Below are positions 38,016 through 45,647 of a stretch of DNA of 64,000 nt, piece by piece. The translations under genes and the position numbers were made by a program. Within the stretch, counting starts at the first letter, position 1; every line of letters starts with the position of its first letter. The DNA comes from Chlorogloeopsis sp038404745. GTDB lineage: Bacteria > Cyanobacteriota > Cyanobacteriia > Cyanobacteriales > Nostocaceae. Below the pieces are notes generated by a model, which saw only the letters and a list, made by a program, of their open reading frames with translations, did no database searches and had not been told where the DNA came from. The stretch is from assembly GCF_038404745.2 (NCBI RefSeq), contig NZ_JAYKTT020000001.1:372001-436000 (forward strand), given 5' to 3'.

Positions 38016-39420
38016 ATTTCAATCCTTAATAGGGATCAAGAGAAATTTCAACTACAGTTGGGAAGTTGTTGGAAAAATTTGGCTGTTGTTTTAATCCCTA
38101 ATAGGGAGTAAGAGAAATTTCAACAGGGCAATTTCTAGGCGCTCGCTACTCCTCAAGTTTCAATTCCTAATAGGGAGTAAGAGAAATTTCAACAACCGGA
38201 TTGGATTTGTTCCGGAGCGTGGCTAATGTTTCAATCCCTAATAGGGAGTAAGAGAAATTTCAACCTCTGACGGAAGAAGCAATCATATTCACTGTAGGTG
38301 GTTTCAATCCCTAATAGGGAGTAAGAGAAATTTCAACCTCTGACGGAAGAAGCAATCATATTCACTGTAGGTGGTTTCAATCCCTAATAGGGAGTAAGAG
38401 AAATTTCAACGCAAACGAGCGGATTAATGAGGCAAAGGCACGAGTTTCAATCCCTAATAGGGAGTAAGAGAAATTTCAACGATACATACTCAACTGCAAC
38501 AGAATCAAGCAATCTGTTTCAATCCCTAATAGGGAGTAAGAGAAATTTCAACTTCGTATCAAGGCCATCAATACTTACAATTCCCGTTGTTTCAATCCCT
38601 AATAGGGAGTAAGAGAAATTTCAACAAGCTATCAATAGGAGTGCTTTTGAAATATTTATTGTTTCAATCCCTAATAGGGAGTAAGAGAAATTTCAACCTC
38701 TTTTTGCGTAGCTTGTCGGAGCAAAAAGGGAACGTTTCAAACCCTAATAGGGAGTAAGAGAAATTTCAACTTTGCTTACTCATTTCAGTATGAGGGGGGT
38801 TTGTTGTTTCAATCCCTAATAGGGATTAAGAGAAATTTCAACCACTACTAATCTTGCCCAGGCATCCCTGGATCGCCTGTTTCAATCCCTAATAGGGATT
38901 AAGAGAAATTTCAACGACTGATTTTACTATCTAGTTTACAATCGGTGTTTCAATCCCTAATAGGGATTAAGAGAAATTTCAACGTCTCCTAGTCCTTCTC
39001 CCAGTCCCTCACCATCTCCTGTTTCAATCCCTAATAGGGATTAAGAGAAATTTCAACGTTAGATGAAGATATTAATACTGTCGTTGGTCTAGTTTCAATC
39101 CCTAATAGGGATTAAGAGAAATTTCAACACAAGAGGGTACAAAGTACAATTCAAGAACTAAGTGTTTCAATCCCTAATAGGGATTAAGAGAAATTTCAAC
39201 TGGCTATTAAGATTTATAAACTTCTTCCTTTTAAGGCGTTTCAATCCCTAATAGGGATTAAGAGAAATTTCAACTAGTGATATCGTTACCTGTAAGTGTT
39301 TGTTTTGTCGTTTCAATCCCTAATAGGGATTAAGAGAAATTTCAACATACCATTATATCCTTTTGAATTAGATTAATAGCCAAGTTTCAATCCCTAATAG
39401 GGATTAAGAGAAATTTCAAC
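38016..39420 (-). CRISPR. CRISPR array, 20 repeats of 37 nt, type I-D
   Basis: Twenty 37-nt repeats start at 38016, 38088, 38157, 38228, 38301, 38374, 38444, 38516, 38589, 38661, 38734, 38806, 38879, 38947, 39021, 39092, 39164, 39238, 39310 and 39384. Read as crRNA (minus strand) each begins GTTGAAATTTCTCTTA and ends CCCTATTAGGGATTGAAAC, so the crRNA handle is ATTGAAAC. Spacers are 31-37 nt. The leftmost repeat is degenerate (three changes), which marks the old distal end; the leader is at the right, next to cas2. The ten leader-distal repeats after the first carry CTTACTCCC; the nine leader-proximal repeats carry CTTAATCCC. One spacer-repeat unit is exactly duplicated. Confidence 0.97.
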
Positions 39421-39632
39421 TGCGGAAGCCCGAAAGTCAATCAATATTAGGTTTTCAAGGTTCATTTGCGCGGATGCGGCAATCATAGCATAAGAATTTT
39501 GGATTGAGTAGGGTGTAAATGGCTGAAACCTAGACTAGGCAAGGAGCGCGGATGGTTTGTCAGTAAATATTTCTCTAAAACCTTGTGCAGTAGGAAATTC
39601 AGCCATTTTTCCCTAAACTGATTTTCCAACAC
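39421..39632 (-). promoter_or_regulatory. CRISPR leader with candidate array promoter
   Basis: The 212-bp region between cas2 and the first repeat is the expected leader. On the minus strand it has an extended -10, TGCTATGAT (hexamer at 39482-39487), placing a start about 55 nt before the first repeat. No good -35 is seen. GCGCGGATG occurs at 39468-39476 and 39546-39554, with its reverse complement at 39638-39646 in the end of cas2. Such repeats in a leader could be binding sites for integration or transcription factors. Confidence 0.5.
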
Positions 39633-39920
39633 CTACCCATCCGCGCATTCAGCAAAGAAAATACTTTCATCGCGGGGTTGTTCACCACCGATACGTTCGA
39701 CTTTACCAAAACAGCAGGCGCACATAAAGTAAAAGCGAATACTATCAGTATCAGGTTTAATTAACTTGTTGAGGCGCGATCGCAATTTTGCATATTGAGT
39801 ATCGGTAAGCTGACACTCAAACACGCTGTACTGCACCCACTGCCCATACGACTTGAGAACTTTGTGGATTTTTGTGCGGCGCTTGTTTTCAGAAATATCA
39901 TAAGACACAACAACATTCAT
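39633..39920 (-). CDS. cas2: CRISPR-associated protein Cas2
   Basis: Cas2 forms the integration complex with Cas1 during spacer capture. The 95-residue product has the ferredoxin-like fold start MNVVVSYDISENKRRTKIHK with the conserved Asp-8, then YGQWVQYSVFECQLTD and a C-terminal strand FYFMCACCFGKVERIGG. Length is typical. It is the last cas gene, 212 bp from the array, and lies 141 bp after cas1 across a TGTTCCCTGTCACCTGTCCC-type repeat. Confidence 0.95.
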   Translation of the reverse strand: MNVVVSYDISENKRRTKIHKVLKSYGQWVQYSVFECQLTDTQYAKLRSRLNKLIKPDTDSIRFYFMCACCFGKVERIGGEQPRDESIFFAECADG

Positions 39921-40061
39921 TAATATTTTTCACCTTCACTACATCACTGTGGAAATAACTTGATTGGGTATCGGGTGTCAGTTACCAGTTATCAGTTTCC
40001 CTTCTCTGTTCCCTGTCACCTGTCCCCCTAATCCCTATTTATCCCTTCTGCCTCCTGCCTT

Positions 40062-41066
40062 CTATTTCAAAACCAAGGGCGGATATTTCTCGGTTTCGCC
40101 CATCAAATATTTTGCTAATAATCGTGCTTGCAGTTCAAACGCTTCTTGGTAAGTACATTTACGCCCCATTACCGGATGCTTGAACTCGGATTGCTTTTTC
40201 TGTGCGTATAAGCGCAAAAATGTTTTTCGTCCCTCTGGAGTGAGGGAAACGGCATCACTTAATGGTTCTGTGACAAAATCTGTAGGTGTCAAAAACCCTT
40301 TATTTAATGCAGATAAAACCACCGTATCTACTACTAACGGGCGAAACTCTTCCATTACATCCAATGCCAGTGATGGTCTACCGTAGCGATCGCAGTGCAA
40401 GTATCCTAAATATGGATCAAAGCCGACAATATTAATAGCACCTTGAACATCATGCCGCAATAAGGAATAGCCAAAGCTGAGTAAGGAATTGACTGGATCG
40501 GTTGGTGGGCGACGGATACGGGTGTTAAAAGTAAATTCTTTAGCCCGAATCAGTTGGTTGAAGCAGCCAAAATAAGCTGCACTACCCGCACCTTCTAAAC
40601 CGCGAAGTGAATTAATACTTTGAGTTGTGTCAATGAGTACAATTGCTTGTTCTATGCGCTTGAGATTTTCTGATAAATTTAAATCTGGACATTCACGCTG
40701 ACGACGGATGAGGCTGTTTCGATAGTTTTTCAGTTTACCGCGTACAAATGCTTGAACTACATGAATGGCTTGGGCTGACTCACCTGCTGCTTGCCATTGT
40801 GCCTTACGTACAAAAATGTTTTTGGTTACTTCTGGTTCTAATCGCCCCAAATAACGACCATTTTCTGTGAGAAAAGTCAGGGGAATGTGGCGCTCAAGTA
40901 GTTCAGAAATTGTCGCAGGTGAAATTGTAGCACGTCCTAAAACTACAACACCATCTACTTTTATTAACGGCACGTCTAAAATTATCTTTTTATCAAATTT
41001 GACGTTGAGACGTTCATCAATTTTGCCGATAAAAGCATCTTCTTGAGTAATGTAAACTGTGCCCAT
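40062..41066 (-). CDS. cas1: CRISPR-associated endonuclease/integrase Cas1 (I-D type)
   Basis: Cas1 integrates new spacers. The 334-residue product has an N-terminal beta domain (MGTVYITQEDAFIGKIDERL) and a helical catalytic domain with metal ligands Glu-158 in GLEGAGSAAYF, His-224 in GFDPYLGYLH and Glu-239 in LALDVMEEFRP. The sequence matches Cas1 of I-D and related I systems. It follows the broken cas4 by 42 bp. All catalytic residues are present, so integration itself may work even without Cas4. Confidence 0.96.
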   Translation of the reverse strand: MGTVYITQEDAFIGKIDERLNVKFDKKIILDVPLIKVDGVVVLGRATISPATISELLERHIPLTFLTENGRYLGRLEPEVTKNIFVRKAQWQAAGESAQAIHVVQAFVRGKLKNYRNSLIRRQRECPDLNLSENLKRIEQAIVLIDTTQSINSLRGLEGAGSAAYFGCFNQLIRAKEFTFNTRIRRPPTDPVNSLLSFGYSLLRHDVQGAINIVGFDPYLGYLHCDRYGRPSLALDVMEEFRPLVVDTVVLSALNKGFLTPTDFVTEPLSDAVSLTPEGRKTFLRLYAQKKQSEFKHPVMGRKCTYQEAFELQARLLAKYLMGETEKYPPLVLK

Positions 41067-41108
41067 AATTGCATCAAAAATCAGTTATCAGTTATCAAAA
41101 ATTTCAAA

Positions 41109-41796
41109 TTAGCTGGCTTCTTGATAGCGCCCTAGTTTCTCAGCAGCTTGGGGCAAACATGATGAGTGAAGACTGCACCCATCACAGCGTTTGGTTTTGG
41201 CAGGTTTTGGCATCGCGCCTGTAAATAACAATGTTTGAACGGCTGCGATGGTAGCGATCGCGCTTTGACGCAGTTCATCAGTAATTTCGACTAACTGGCG
41301 TTGGTGCGAGTGTGCGTAGTAGATATAGCCACTGCTAACACTTTGCCCTGTCATTTCTTCCAAACACAACGCTTGAGCTTTGCCCTGTCATTTCTTCCAA
41401 ACACAACGCTTGAGCGCAGACTTGTAGTTCATCGTTATCCCATTCGCCTTTTCGTCCCCGTTTATATTCAACTGGATACCATTCGCCCTTTTCGGCTTCG
41501 ATTAAATCAGCTTTACCGATGAGTTTATATTGTTCAGATTTCAGCCAAATAGCCCTGATTTGCCAAGTTTCTGCTCGATTTCCTTCTCCAACTGTATGGA
41601 CGCGATCGTGTAAACTTGTACCTTCAATTGTGTATTGGTTATCAATAAATTCTCCTGCACAAAACATTCGCCAGCAGCGGTGCGGGCAATAGGCATATTG
41701 GTTTAATGCTGCAATGGGAATGTAGTCAGCTAAGGTTACAGGGAACAGGTGACAGGGGACAGAAGAGATTGAATTTATTGGGTTTTGATTTTTCAT
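41109..41796 (-). pseudogene. cas4: cas4, frameshifted by a 37-bp tandem duplication
   Basis: Cas4 is an Fe-S RecB-like nuclease that trims prespacers and selects PAMs. The first part (41796 down to about 41335) has the Fe-S start CPHRC (37-41) and nuclease residues D97, E110 and K112 in GKADLIE and YPVEYKRG. It then runs out of frame at ALCLEEMTGQS and stops after about 153 residues. The second part (to 41109) resumes at MTGQSVSSGYIYYAHSHQRQ and carries the remaining cysteines, RCDGCSLHSSC. Removing one 37-bp copy restores one continuous frame. The truncated form would lack three Fe-S cysteines and probably not fold. Confidence 0.9.
41341..41414. repeat. Perfect 37-bp tandem duplication in cas4
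   Basis: The unit beginning CTTTGCCCTG and ending CAACGCTTGAG is present at 41341-41377 and again, base for base, at 41378-41414. Because 37 is not a multiple of three, it shifts the reading frame. Its length equals that of the CRISPR repeat, but the sequence is unrelated. Confidence 0.95.
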
Positions 41797-42158
41797 TGTG
41801 TACCTAAGATTTTATTACGGAGTGAAGTAAGCATTTTGCTGATTTGTGTGATGAGAGATAAAGTTAATTCTGCTTGTGGTTGAGTTACATAATTTAATCT
41901 CACAGCCAGCATTAAAAAAGTTTCTGTCTCCATAAGTGAACCTTTCGCTATAGCCAAAAAGTAGGCATAGTCCTTATTTGTTCCTCGTGCGTGTCCTTCT
42001 GCAATATTTGCTGGTACTGATGCTGCTGCTTTCGTAATTTGTGAAGTTAATCGATAAGTTTATGTGTGTGGAAATAAGGTAGTTATTTGATAGATTTGAA
42101 CTACCATATCCATTGCTTTTTGCCACACAATTAAATCTCGATGTGATTCGATTTTCAT
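41793..42158 (-). pseudogene. Four-helix-bundle (S23/IVP-type) protein gene with one nonsense codon
   Basis: The frame from ATG 42158 to TGA 41793 encodes 121 positions. It reads MKIESHRDLIVWQKAMDMVV, then FPHT, a TAA at codon 33 (42060-42062), then YRLTSQITKAAASVPANIAE and GHARGTNKDYAYFLAIAKGS. This is the four-helix-bundle family once called 23S rRNA intervening-sequence proteins, where FP-E-TYGLTSQIRRAAVSIPANIAEG is usual. The nonsense codon replaces the expected Glu (a single G-to-T change). The stop overlaps the cas4 start as ATGA, so the two are coupled. A shorter protein from a later start is possible. Confidence 0.8.
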
Positions 42159-42259
42159 AGATAAATAGGTGAGAATTTGAGCCTGTTCACAAATAATTTA
42201 GGATTCCTCTATAAGTAGTATTCCCACCCATTTATTACCTTTAACCTATCCCCTATCCC

Positions 42260-43081
42260 CTACACCCTCCTCACCATCCCCATACCCATTGTTGTTTTCC
42301 GTCCCACTCCTGCATACAAAGCAAAGTTAGCTAAGGCATTAATTTGCTTAATTACTATCGGTTCAACATCACCTAAAATTCGATAGCTAATTTCACCCAC
42401 ACAACCAATGAATTTGCTGTCATAGTTGCTAACAATTTCTGTATTAATGTTAAAAAAACTGGGAAAAATTGATTCAAAAGAAATGTTGGTAAATTCAATA
42501 CCACTATATTTGTTCCAACGACTAAGAAGACTGTTGAAAACACATTCTTTGCTGGGAAGAGCAGTATCGTATCCACCTTGACGAAAGGCTACTGGTGTCG
42601 CAAAAGAGAAGTTAAGAGTGCGATCGCTCTGGGATGCTTGCTCATATAATTGAGCGTAAGTACAAGCATTTGCCCAAGGTTGCGTTGATTGCGGCGTACC
42701 TTGAATGCTAGTGATGTATAAATCTGCCGAACCCAAATGCCAAGGGTGCTTAGGGTTGAGATTTAGCCACAATGAAGTTAGCTTGCTAAACAAAGTGTCA
42801 TCGAGTAGGGAGATGCGCCACCAGCAGGAAGTACCTGCGAGGATAGGTTTTTGATGTTCCCATTGCAATGTCTGAAATTTTTTCCTACCCTGTTCCCTCA
42901 ATACTTGCAAAGGCGAAAGAGTAAATGCTTTATCGGCTTTTGAAGAGTGCAGGTAATCTCCCAAAGTTGGATCGACGGAACTGACGAGGGTGAGAAAAAG
43001 GGCGTGGAAATGTCTGCCGCTGAGAAATTCAGGGTAAATGGGAGATTGGGGAATGAGGTTGAGGATGAGGCTATGGGGCAT
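42260..43081 (-). CDS. cas6: CRISPR pre-crRNA endoribonuclease Cas6
   Basis: Cas6 cuts the array transcript within each repeat to make crRNAs with the ATTGAAAC handle. The 273-residue RAMP protein has an N-terminal ferredoxin-like start (SLILNLIPQSPIYPEFLSGR), a possible active-site His in GRHFHALF, and the diagnostic C-terminal Gly-rich loop GVGRKTTMGMGMVRRV. The length fits Cas6 of I-D systems. It is separated from the upstream oxygenase by a MITE-like element and from the downstream pseudogene by 101 bp. Confidence 0.93.
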   Translation of the reverse strand: MPHSLILNLIPQSPIYPEFLSGRHFHALFLTLVSSVDPTLGDYLHSSKADKAFTLSPLQVLREQGRKKFQTLQWEHQKPILAGTSCWWRISLLDDTLFSKLTSLWLNLNPKHPWHLGSADLYITSIQGTPQSTQPWANACTYAQLYEQASQSDRTLNFSFATPVAFRQGGYDTALPSKECVFNSLLSRWNKYSGIEFTNISFESIFPSFFNINTEIVSNYDSKFIGCVGEISYRILGDVEPIVIKQINALANFALYAGVGRKTTMGMGMVRRV

Positions 43082-43122
43082 ATTTTAAAAGTCAAAAGTT
43101 AAAAGTCAAAAGTTAAAAACTT

Positions 43123-43210
43123 ATACCAATTCTCTAAAATTCGGCAACAGATTCAAATCTTGAAACCTAGATACAATCTGAATTTCTTAATTGCGAATTG
43201 CGAATTGGTA
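43123..43210. mobile_element. MITE-like 88-bp element within the cas operon
   Basis: ATACCAATTC (43123-43132) and GAATTGGTAT (43201-43210) are perfect 10-bp inverted ends of a noncoding segment between the oxygenase gene and cas6. Directly next to it, 43087-43119 holds AAAAGTCAAAAGTTAAAAGT-type heptamer repeats. It contains CGAATTGCGAATTGG-like short repeats inside. A related ATACCAATT end lies at 30321. Confidence 0.55.
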
Positions 43211-43822
43211 TTACTTGCGTTTTTTTGTTGCATACTGAGCAACTCTTGATTCGACAGTAAATTCTGGTATTTCCGCAAGTTCAGTTTCGCTCAAACTATA
43301 CTGTTCACAAACCAAGCTCAGACGATTTCCTGGGGTTTTGACAGCGTTGACAGAATGGGTTAAATCACCCTGAAAGTACAGTAATGTATTCACTTGAGGC
43401 TTAATTTGCCCTAGTTGACGTTTGGGCGATCGCAGTACTAGTTCTCCCCCTTCCATATCTGGTGGTACGCGAACATAGAGAACACTGACTACAGCAGGCG
43501 GCTCAATGGTTTTGCAGTAGGATCGCAAAGAGCGATCGATGTGCGGATCGACGCGGGAGCCTTCTTTGAGCAGTAAAGGATTGAGGTAAAAAGCATTACA
43601 ATTTGCCTGGAGAGCCAAGTCTAGATAAGGCTTAAAGTAGGGAAACTGCTGTGCTACTTGTGGAAGATGCGATCGCACAAACACTACAGAAAATCCCTTA
43701 GTACCGACAAAATCGCGGTTGAGGTTGTTGATAGTAAAGTAAGGACAAGCCTGGATTTCTCCCCATAAGTCGTTGAGGTAATTACTGGGGAAGGCGTTGG
43801 GTTGTAGTTGGTATTGTTTCAC
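43211..43822 (-). CDS. 2OG-Fe(II) oxygenase embedded in the type I-D operon
   Basis: The 203-residue product has the double-stranded beta-helix dioxygenase signature: iron ligands His-94 and Asp-96 in DPHIDRS, distal His-156 in GDLTHSVNAV and 2-oxoglutarate-binding Arg-167 in TPGNRLSLV. It resembles PhyH/PKHD-type hydroxylases acting on small molecules or proteins. It lies 33 bp after csc1 on the same strand, before cas6, so it is probably co-transcribed with cas genes. It is not a known I-D component. A passenger gene or an accessory modifier are both possible. Confidence 0.88.
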   Translation of the reverse strand: MKQYQLQPNAFPSNYLNDLWGEIQACPYFTINNLNRDFVGTKGFSVVFVRSHLPQVAQQFPYFKPYLDLALQANCNAFYLNPLLLKEGSRVDPHIDRSLRSYCKTIEPPAVVSVLYVRVPPDMEGGELVLRSPKRQLGQIKPQVNTLLYFQGDLTHSVNAVKTPGNRLSLVCEQYSLSETELAEIPEFTVESRVAQYATKKRK

Positions 43823-43855
43823 GGGGGTGTGGGAGGAGCGATCGCCTAATAGTGA

Positions 43856-44563
43856 TTAACTGCGAAAACGATATTCCATTTGCGTTGGAATTCTCAAGTC
43901 TTTAATACTATCAAATTGGTAGTATTTTCCTTGCATTTTTACATTTTGAATGAGGCTGACTGGAGGCATATTTACCACGTCGTAACTTATAACTCGATTG
44001 GTAAACATAACATCCAAAGGATTTAAGGGATGATGACAAGTGAATACATCTGCTTGGATGTTAGGCGATGGTAATTGTTCAACCGTCACTTCAGCTTTGC
44101 TCATCCATTTTCCCAAGCGAATCCATTTTGGTAGTTTAAGTTGCTTTTGAGCAATCACAAAAAATTCAAATTGACTTTCCGGCGCAATTTCTTTTGCTCT
44201 GCCAAAGCTAGGAATATTCTTTTGGGTTTTCTCCATCTCAACGTGATAGTTGTTGTTGGCATATTTCCAGGTATTGAGAATGGCAGAATGATTAAGCGAT
44301 CGCGCTGGAGTAACGTAAATAGCCTGTTGATTGAGTGGCGTTAAATGCTCCTCATATTTTGGCACTTGTTCGGGGCAAAAGTAGCGATAGGAATGTTCTT
44401 CAGAGACAGTTGTGGAATATTTTTCACTATCAACTAATCCTAGTGCATAACAGAGGGCATAATTGTGAATTATTGGTTCTGTTTCATACAATCGCCCTAT
44501 TTCACGAGTTGCGTAATAGAGGCTGTCATGTAGTTCTAATTGACAGCGGTAAATAATTGCCAT
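43856..44563 (-). CDS. csc1: Type I-D Cascade subunit Csc1 (Cas5d-like)
   Basis: Csc1 is the Cas5-type RAMP that caps the crRNA 5' handle in type I-D Cascade. The 235-residue protein begins MAIIYRCQLELHDSLYYATR and has the family segments ETEPIIHNYALCYALGLVDS, NIPSFGRAKEIAPESQFEFF and a Tyr/Phe-rich C-terminus. It starts five bases after the csc2 stop, so the two are tightly linked. It matches Csc1 in length and gene order (cas10d-csc2-csc1-cas6). Confidence 0.95.
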   Translation of the reverse strand: MAIIYRCQLELHDSLYYATREIGRLYETEPIIHNYALCYALGLVDSEKYSTTVSEEHSYRYFCPEQVPKYEEHLTPLNQQAIYVTPARSLNHSAILNTWKYANNNYHVEMEKTQKNIPSFGRAKEIAPESQFEFFVIAQKQLKLPKWIRLGKWMSKAEVTVEQLPSPNIQADVFTCHHPLNPLDVMFTNRVISYDVVNMPPVSLIQNVKMQGKYYQFDSIKDLRIPTQMEYRFRS

Positions 44564-44568
44564 TACTA

Positions 44569-45579
44569 TTACCCCGCTTTGGCAGCAGTTTTCTTCTTAC
44601 TGATATGTTTATTGGCATAAGCCTTAGCTTCTGCATCAGCTTTTTGCAAAATAGCCTGAATTTCTTTCTCGCTTCCTGTGAGACTTTTAACTTCATTTAG
44701 CAGAGGTGTAAAAGCATCACTAATGAAGTCAGTATGAACAATAAATTCATCAGCCATCAATACCTTAATCGCATTTTTAGCAGCAGTAATTACATCATCT
44801 TCATCCAGAGGTTCGGGTGGATTTAAAGTATTATTAGCCTTCATCTGATCGTGTATTGCTTGAGTCCATCGCAGATTACTTGTAATTTCTCCATCTGCAA
44901 ATACAACACCAATTAACTCATTTCTAACACGACCTGTGCGAGTTGTTTGTGCTCCGTAATGGCGAGTTCGTAAGATATTATTAAAAACGTAAAGAAAACT
45001 AGCTTCAGTAGGGTCTTTTAACGTGACAATACTAGGGAAGAAAACTTGAGGTCTGATGTGGTCTTGCTGATTAATTCTACTGGTTACTTCACCTGGTTTA
45101 GAACCGTTTTCACCCTTAGAAGCCATTGTACCATTTTCAAAAGGTGCGTTGAGAGTAAAAGTTTCGTGAGACTCATCAAACGCTGTAATTGAAAATGCTG
45201 TGTCTACTACTACTTTTGATTTTTCAGAACCAGAGTCACCAATAGCAAATCCGTAAATAATACAATCAGGATTATCCATTGCAAAATTTACATTGTATTC
45301 GCATTCTTCAGCAGTCATTAAACCATAATTACGTAGTAATTCGCGCCCAACTAAACGCTCTGGTGTAGACTGTTTGCGCTTGAACATTGACAGGCGGCTA
45401 ATAGTAGTTTTGTCTTTTACTCCGGCTCTTACCCGTGCTTTATTAAGTTCTCCATCTGTCTGAAATAAAGGATAAGATTCGGTAATGCGAATGGTTAAAA
45501 AATGGACATATTTACCCATCGGCTTGTAGGGAATTTCAGCTTGAAAGAATTTGGAATCAATTGTTTTTAGAAATGACAT
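44569..45579 (-). CDS. csc2: Type I-D Cascade backbone subunit Csc2 (Cas7d)
   Basis: Csc2 polymerises along the crRNA spacer to form the Cascade backbone. The 336-residue product starts MSFLKTIDSKFFQAEIPYKP and contains MFKRKQSTPERLVGRELLRN, GEVTSRINQQDHIRPQVFFP and THYGAQTTRTGRVRNEL-like segments (here RHYGAQTTRTGRVRNEL), characteristic of Csc2. The basic C-terminus ends in HISKKKTAAKAG. It lies 68 bp after cas10d on the same strand. No lesions are seen. Confidence 0.96.
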   Translation of the reverse strand: MSFLKTIDSKFFQAEIPYKPMGKYVHFLTIRITESYPLFQTDGELNKARVRAGVKDKTTISRLSMFKRKQSTPERLVGRELLRNYGLMTAEECEYNVNFAMDNPDCIIYGFAIGDSGSEKSKVVVDTAFSITAFDESHETFTLNAPFENGTMASKGENGSKPGEVTSRINQQDHIRPQVFFPSIVTLKDPTEASFLYVFNNILRTRHYGAQTTRTGRVRNELIGVVFADGEITSNLRWTQAIHDQMKANNTLNPPEPLDEDDVITAAKNAIKVLMADEFIVHTDFISDAFTPLLNEVKSLTGSEKEIQAILQKADAEAKAYANKHISKKKTAAKAG

Positions 45580-45647
45580 AGTTAAATCTCCAAAGAATAA
45601 TTTGCTAATTGTTGACGTTTCTAAATAAAATCTGCAAGGATTTATAT

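Noticed and set aside
38427..38612. Open reading frame across CRISPR repeats and spacers
   Set aside because: The predicted peptide is a direct translation of the repeats and has no independent coding support.
38016..39420. Main-array spacers matching genes in this window (self-targeting)
   Set aside because: Reading the spacers against the window by eye showed no long match. A genome-wide search would be needed and was not possible.
41341..41414. cas4 37-bp duplication as an ectopic CRISPR repeat
   Set aside because: The length equals the repeat length but the sequence is cas4 coding sequence, unrelated to the repeat.
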